A DNA stretch of 10,216 bases. Origin: Ignavibacteriales bacterium (GTDB taxonomy: Bacteria; Bacteroidota; Ignavibacteria; T3Sed10-11). Both the position numbers and the translations under genes were made by a program. The stretch's first letter is position 1. Each line of letters begins with the position of its first letter. The notes under the pieces are model-generated. The model did no database searches. It was given only the letters and a program-made list of their open reading frames with translations, and was not told the origin of the DNA. Positions 7,620-10,216 of the stretch are shown piece after piece. The stretch covers positions 1-10,216 of the forward strand of contig PWJF01000147.1 of assembly GCA_003560935.1 (NCBI GenBank), read 5' to 3'.

Positions 7620-8479
7620 GATGAAGACACCGATGAGAATACATCGTCAATTGTTCGTTTCGGCCGGAAGCCGAGTTCGGTCTTCGCTCTATTGCCGGTG
7701 ATTAAACTTGTCGTCCCGGGCAATCGGTTCTTATATATAATGGTATCGGGGAAAAATTTCCTGACGAGTTCTATCGATGCAATACCGGTCCAATTTTCAT
7801 CCGCCGTAATAAACCATGCCTGATGTTCATCGTGGTAATCCCGTTCAACTGCGAGAGCGAACGCATCGGCTGCATCAAGGACGTGTATGAATGCCCACAG
7901 ATTTTTGTACCATTTCGGATAATCATTGATCAGGGTCCTGTAGAATTTTTGATCGTCCGGCTCGGGAACCCATACCCACGGCATACGCAAACAAATCGTT
8001 TGTATTCCGTAACGCCGCGTATATGTTTTACACATCTCCTCACAGAGCACTTTGCTCATTCCGTACGGGTCCTGCGGCCGCAGCGGATGCTCTTCATCGA
8101 TCGGGATATAATCGGGATGATTTTTTCGTTCTGCAAATGCAAATCCGAGTGTAGACTCACTCGAAGCAAACACAAATGTACGAACGTTATTGCGTGCAGC
8201 GGCTTCAAGCATATTACATGTGCCCATCACATTAAGATAAACCACCTCTTCTGCCGGATGATCGAGCGGGTGAGGGATCGCGGCAAGGTGTACGATCGCG
8301 TCAACCCCGTGAGTATGTTTGATCATTGCTGTCAGGTCGAGCACATCGCCCTGTTGATATTCCACAGAAACTCTCGGCTGTTTCTTATCAAGAACAACGA
8401 CGCGGTATCGCTCACCGAGAATCCGGACAACATACCGGCCAAGCAAACCGTTGCCGCCGGTAACAAGGATAGTTTTCAT
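7616..8479 (-). CDS. NAD-dependent epimerase/dehydratase (extended SDR family)
   Basis: The product has 287 residues and an extended short-chain dehydrogenase fold. The N-terminal Rossmann motif GGNGLLG is at 8-14, followed by D31 at the end of the second strand, which favours NAD over NADP. Next come GDVLD at 44-48, HLAAIPHP at 64-71, the active-site serines in FASSEST at 104-110 and the catalytic YxxxK as Y139-K143 in DPYGMSK. FIHVLDAADA at 197-206 is the typical substrate-domain motif. Members of this family act on nucleotide sugars (UDP-glucose 4-epimerase, dTDP-glucose dehydratase) or on free sugar acids such as uronates. Which one applies cannot be decided here. The length is slightly under the usual 310-340. 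It is the first gene of the leftward operon and overlaps the nucleoside hydrolase by 4 nt. No strong Shine-Dalgarno precedes the ATG. Confidence 0.9.
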   Translation of the reverse strand: MKTILVTGGNGLLGRYVVRILGERYRVVVLDKKQPRVSVEYQQGDVLDLTAMIKHTHGVDAIVHLAAIPHPLDHPAEEVVYLNVMGTCNMLEAAARNNVRTFVFASSESTLGFAFAERKNHPDYIPIDEEHPLRPQDPYGMSKVLCEEMCKTYTRRYGIQTICLRMPWVWVPEPDDQKFYRTLINDYPKWYKNLWAFIHVLDAADAFALAVERDYHDEHQAWFITADENWTGIASIELVRKFFPDTIIYKNRLPGTTSLITGNRAKTELGFRPKRTIDDVFSSVSSS

Positions 8480-8508
8480 GCATTACGAGACAATATGGTT
8501 AAAAATGC

Positions 8509-8537
8509 ATATTACGGATAAGGGAAGAAAAAAGCAA
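8509..8537 (-). promoter_or_regulatory. Candidate promoter of the epimerase-hydrolase-barrel-ATPase operon
   Basis: On the minus strand TTGCTT (8537-8532) is separated by 17 bp from TAATAT (8514-8509). Transcription would start near 8502, about 22 nt before the ATG. The -35 is only a partial match, so confidence is moderate, but no better candidate lies in this 199 bp divergent region. Confidence 0.45.
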
Positions 8538-8604
8538 AGCGTTGCATTGCAATACCCGGTTTTTTAGATTTTTGCATATTGTTTTCGAGGATTTGAGACA
8601 TAGT

Positions 8605-8640
8605 TTTGCAGTTGAGCGGAAATTTTGTATTTTTATTGAA
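8605..8640 (+). promoter_or_regulatory. Candidate promoter region of dcd-pyrF
   Basis: Two overlapping weak sigma-70 arrangements are possible: TTTGCA (8605-8610) with TATTTT (8628-8633) at 17 bp, or TTGAGC (8612-8617) with TATTGA (8634-8639) at 16 bp. Either would give a leader of about 30-45 nt. A promoter is expected here because dcd is the first rightward gene, but the exact boxes are uncertain. Confidence 0.35.
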
Positions 8641-8678
8641 TCAATTACCAAATAAACCCTTCGGAACATTTATATAAC

Positions 8679-9215
8679 ATGATCCTAACCGACAAGCAGA
8701 TCCTCGATGAGATAGAGAGGTGCACTATTATTATAGAGCCGTTCGACCGGAAGTATCTCGGCTCGAACAGCTACGACGTTCACCTCGGAAAACACCTTGC
8801 AATTTATAAAGACGATCTCCTCGACTGCAAGACCCACAATCAGGTTGATTATATTGATATACCGGATGAGGGAATGATCCTCCTTCCTTCCCGCTTGTAT
8901 CTTGGCGTAACGCTCGAATATACCGAGACACATAAACATGTCCCGTTCCTCGAAGGAAAAAGCAGTATCGGACGGCTCGGCATCGATATCCATGCAACGG
9001 CGGGAAAAGGCGATATCGGCTTCAGTAATTACTGGACGCTTGAAATTTCCGTGAAACAGCCGGTGCGTGTCTATCACGGTATGCCGATCGGTCAATTAAT
9101 TTATTTCGAAACATCGGGCGATGTGTTGATGCCATATAATAAAAAAGCATCGGCAAAGTATACACAACGGAACGAAAAACCGATGGAATCCATGATGTGG
9201 AAAAACTTCAAATGA
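8679..9215 (+). CDS. dcd: dCTP deaminase
   Basis: The enzyme deaminates dCTP to dUTP, the main source of dUMP for thymidylate in many bacteria, and forms a dUTPase-fold trimer. The 178 residues show the conserved N terminus MILTDKQILDEIE, EPFDRKYLGSNSYDVHLG at 20-37, EGKSSIGRLGIDIHATAG at 92-109 (including S95, S96 and R99) and WTLEI at 119-123, where E122 aligns with the catalytic Glu of E. coli Dcd. MPIGQLIYFE at 135-144 closes the site. The C terminus KPMESMMWKNFK is characteristic of the Bacteroidota/Chlorobiota form. The usual DPGF is here DIGF, as in that group. A bifunctional deaminase/dUTPase activity cannot be excluded from sequence. No good Shine-Dalgarno precedes the ATG. It overlaps pyrF by 4 nt. 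Confidence 0.95.
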   Translation: MILTDKQILDEIERCTIIIEPFDRKYLGSNSYDVHLGKHLAIYKDDLLDCKTHNQVDYIDIPDEGMILLPSRLYLGVTLEYTETHKHVPFLEGKSSIGRLGIDIHATAGKGDIGFSNYWTLEISVKQPVRVYHGMPIGQLIYFETSGDVLMPYNKKASAKYTQRNEKPMESMMWKNFK

Positions 9216-10009
9216 CCTTTACAGAAAAAGTCAGAGACATTCAACAGACAAAAAACAGTCTTTTGTGCATCGGCCTCGATCCGGTTCTCGAAAAGATTCC
9301 CCCGCATCTGCAAAAGACCGGCGATCCGATTGTTGAGTTCAACAGACACGTTATCGAGTTGACATCGGATATGGTTTGTGCATATAAATTTAATTTAGCG
9401 TTCTATGAAGCACAGGGACCTTCGGGTATAGAAGCGCTTGAAGCTTCGCTCGAACTTGTACCGCCGGGTATACTTACCATCGGCGACGGCAAGCGGAACG
9501 ACATCGGCAACTCCGCGGAACGCTACGCCGAGATGTTGTTTGAGGGACTCGAATTCGACGCGGTCACGGTGAATCCTTACATGGGCACAGACTCTGTCGA
9601 ACCGTTCCTTACATATCCGGATAAAGGTGCATTTATTCTTGCATTGACATCAAATCCCGGTGCAAAAGATTTTCAGAAGTTGAAAGTCGGTAATCATTAT
9701 CTTTACGAAAAAGTTGTTCAACGGGCAAAGAAGTGGAATACTCAAGGAAACGTCGGGCTTGTCGTCGGTGCAACGCAGCCGCGTGAACTTGCCGGTATAC
9801 GAAAACATGTGCCCGAAATGCCGATACTGTTACCCGGTGTAGGGGCGCAGGGAGGCGATCTTAAAAAATCCGTTGAACAGGGTTGTTCCAAATATCGGGA
9901 CCTGCTATTGATTAATGTCGGACGAGCGATCATTTACGCAAAAAACGTACGCGACACCGCATTGGAAGTGCACGATACGATCAACACATACCGGAACGCA
10001 AAACGTTAA
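9212..10009 (+). CDS. pyrF: Orotidine 5'-phosphate decarboxylase, type 2
   Basis: PyrF decarboxylates OMP to UMP, the last step of de novo pyrimidine synthesis. From the ATG at 9212 it has 265 residues, the length of the type 2 subfamily. It shows CIGLDP at 19-24, AYKFNLAFYEAQGP at 57-70 (K59), the catalytic Asp-Lys-Asp array DGKRNDIG at 92-99, VNPYMG at 120-125, GATQP at 186-190 and the phosphate-binding LLPGVGAQGGD at 206-216. I prefer 9212 over an ATG at 9197 because the ATGA overlap with the dcd stop is typical of coupled genes and the family starts close to this point. The two neighbouring enzymes both serve the pyrimidine pool, so shared expression makes sense. No terminator follows and the next gene begins 29 nt later. 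Confidence 0.95.
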   Translation: MTFTEKVRDIQQTKNSLLCIGLDPVLEKIPPHLQKTGDPIVEFNRHVIELTSDMVCAYKFNLAFYEAQGPSGIEALEASLELVPPGILTIGDGKRNDIGNSAERYAEMLFEGLEFDAVTVNPYMGTDSVEPFLTYPDKGAFILALTSNPGAKDFQKLKVGNHYLYEKVVQRAKKWNTQGNVGLVVGATQPRELAGIRKHVPEMPILLPGVGAQGGDLKKSVEQGCSKYRDLLLINVGRAIIYAKNVRDTALEVHDTINTYRNAKR

Positions 10010-10038
10010 TCCATCAACTACTATCCGGGAGGTTCACT

Positions 10039-10216
10039 ATGCCTCGCACAACAATGCTGCCGGAGAAATTCCTGCACGAAGTATGGGAGCAACAGCTCTT
10101 TAAAACGGCACATCTTGAATCGCACGAAGGTCATCGCGTTACCATTGTCGACCCCGGTACACCGAATAAGGATACCGGACCCGATTTTCTCAATGCAAAA
10201 GTTCGGATAGGCGACA
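10039..10216 (+). CDS. DUF2851 family protein, N-terminal part (59 codons, runs off the window edge)
   Basis: Translation from the ATG at 10039 gives a protein beginning MPRTTMLPEKFLHEVWEQQL and containing VDPGTPNKDTGPDFLNAKVRIGD. The pattern FLHEVW near the start, followed by PGTxNxDxGPDFxNAxxRIGD, is the one I know from DUF2851 proteins, a family of unknown function frequent in Bacteroidota and Chlorobiota. GGGAGG at 10027-10032, 6 nt before the ATG, is a strong Shine-Dalgarno and settles the start. The conserved acidic and Asn residues could suggest a metal-dependent enzyme, but the function is unknown. It probably belongs to the dcd-pyrF transcript, as no terminator or promoter separates them. 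Confidence 0.78.
   Translation, partial: MPRTTMLPEKFLHEVWEQQLFKTAHLESHEGHRVTIVDPGTPNKDTGPDFLNAKVRIGD

Noticed and set aside
8541..8553. Short repeated and palindromic TTGCA/ATTGCAAT sequence in the divergent region
   Set aside because: The palindrome is only 8 bp, no second copy is seen in the window and it does not overlap a promoter box in a telling way.

Overview
The window is a stretch of ordinary-looking bacterial chromosome of moderate G+C, about 95 percent coding, with eleven genes in five transcription units and no mobile element, CRISPR array, tRNA or rRNA that I can recognise. Several features point to the Bacteroidota/Chlorobiota/Ignavibacteriota (FCB) group. These are the purH-mreB adjacency, a 178-residue dCTP deaminase of the form common there, a type 2 PyrF, a DUF2851 gene, an LDH-like malate dehydrogenase, and an outer-membrane beta-barrel with a terminal Phe. 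The promoters look like ordinary sigma-70 sites (TTGACA, 17 bp, TAAATT) and several genes have clear Shine-Dalgarno sequences. Both are unlike classic Bacteroides, so an early-branching or sister lineage is more likely. This placement is inference.

Layout. (1) Minus strand, 1-2300: purN, purH and the first codons of mreB, leftward from a strong promoter at 2343-2371. PurN and PurH are steps 3 and 9-10 of IMP synthesis; MreB is the cell-shape actin. (2) Plus strand, 2441-3166: a matching promoter drives rplU-rpmA (ribosomal proteins L21 and L27) and ends in an intrinsic terminator that begins inside the last rpmA codons. (3) Plus strand, 3283-4252: mdh, broken by one in-frame TAA at codon 220 with the frame otherwise perfect to the normal C terminus, followed by a terminator. 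(4) Minus strand, 8537-4251: an apparent four-gene operon in order of transcription: extended SDR epimerase/dehydratase, nucleoside hydrolase (ATGA overlap), a 643-residue putative outer-membrane beta-barrel (4 nt gap) and an RsbW-like ATPase/anti-sigma kinase. (5) Plus strand, 8679 to the end: dcd, pyrF (ATGA overlap) and the start of a DUF2851 gene.

Nucleotide metabolism is the common thread: purN and purH make IMP, pyrF makes UMP, dcd provides dUMP precursors for dTTP, and the nucleoside hydrolase salvages bases. The two points most worth checking are the single premature stop in mdh, and the tight cluster joining a nucleoside hydrolase, an uncharacterised surface barrel and an orphan anti-sigma-type ATPase. 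I see no convincing evidence for a wholly new system.
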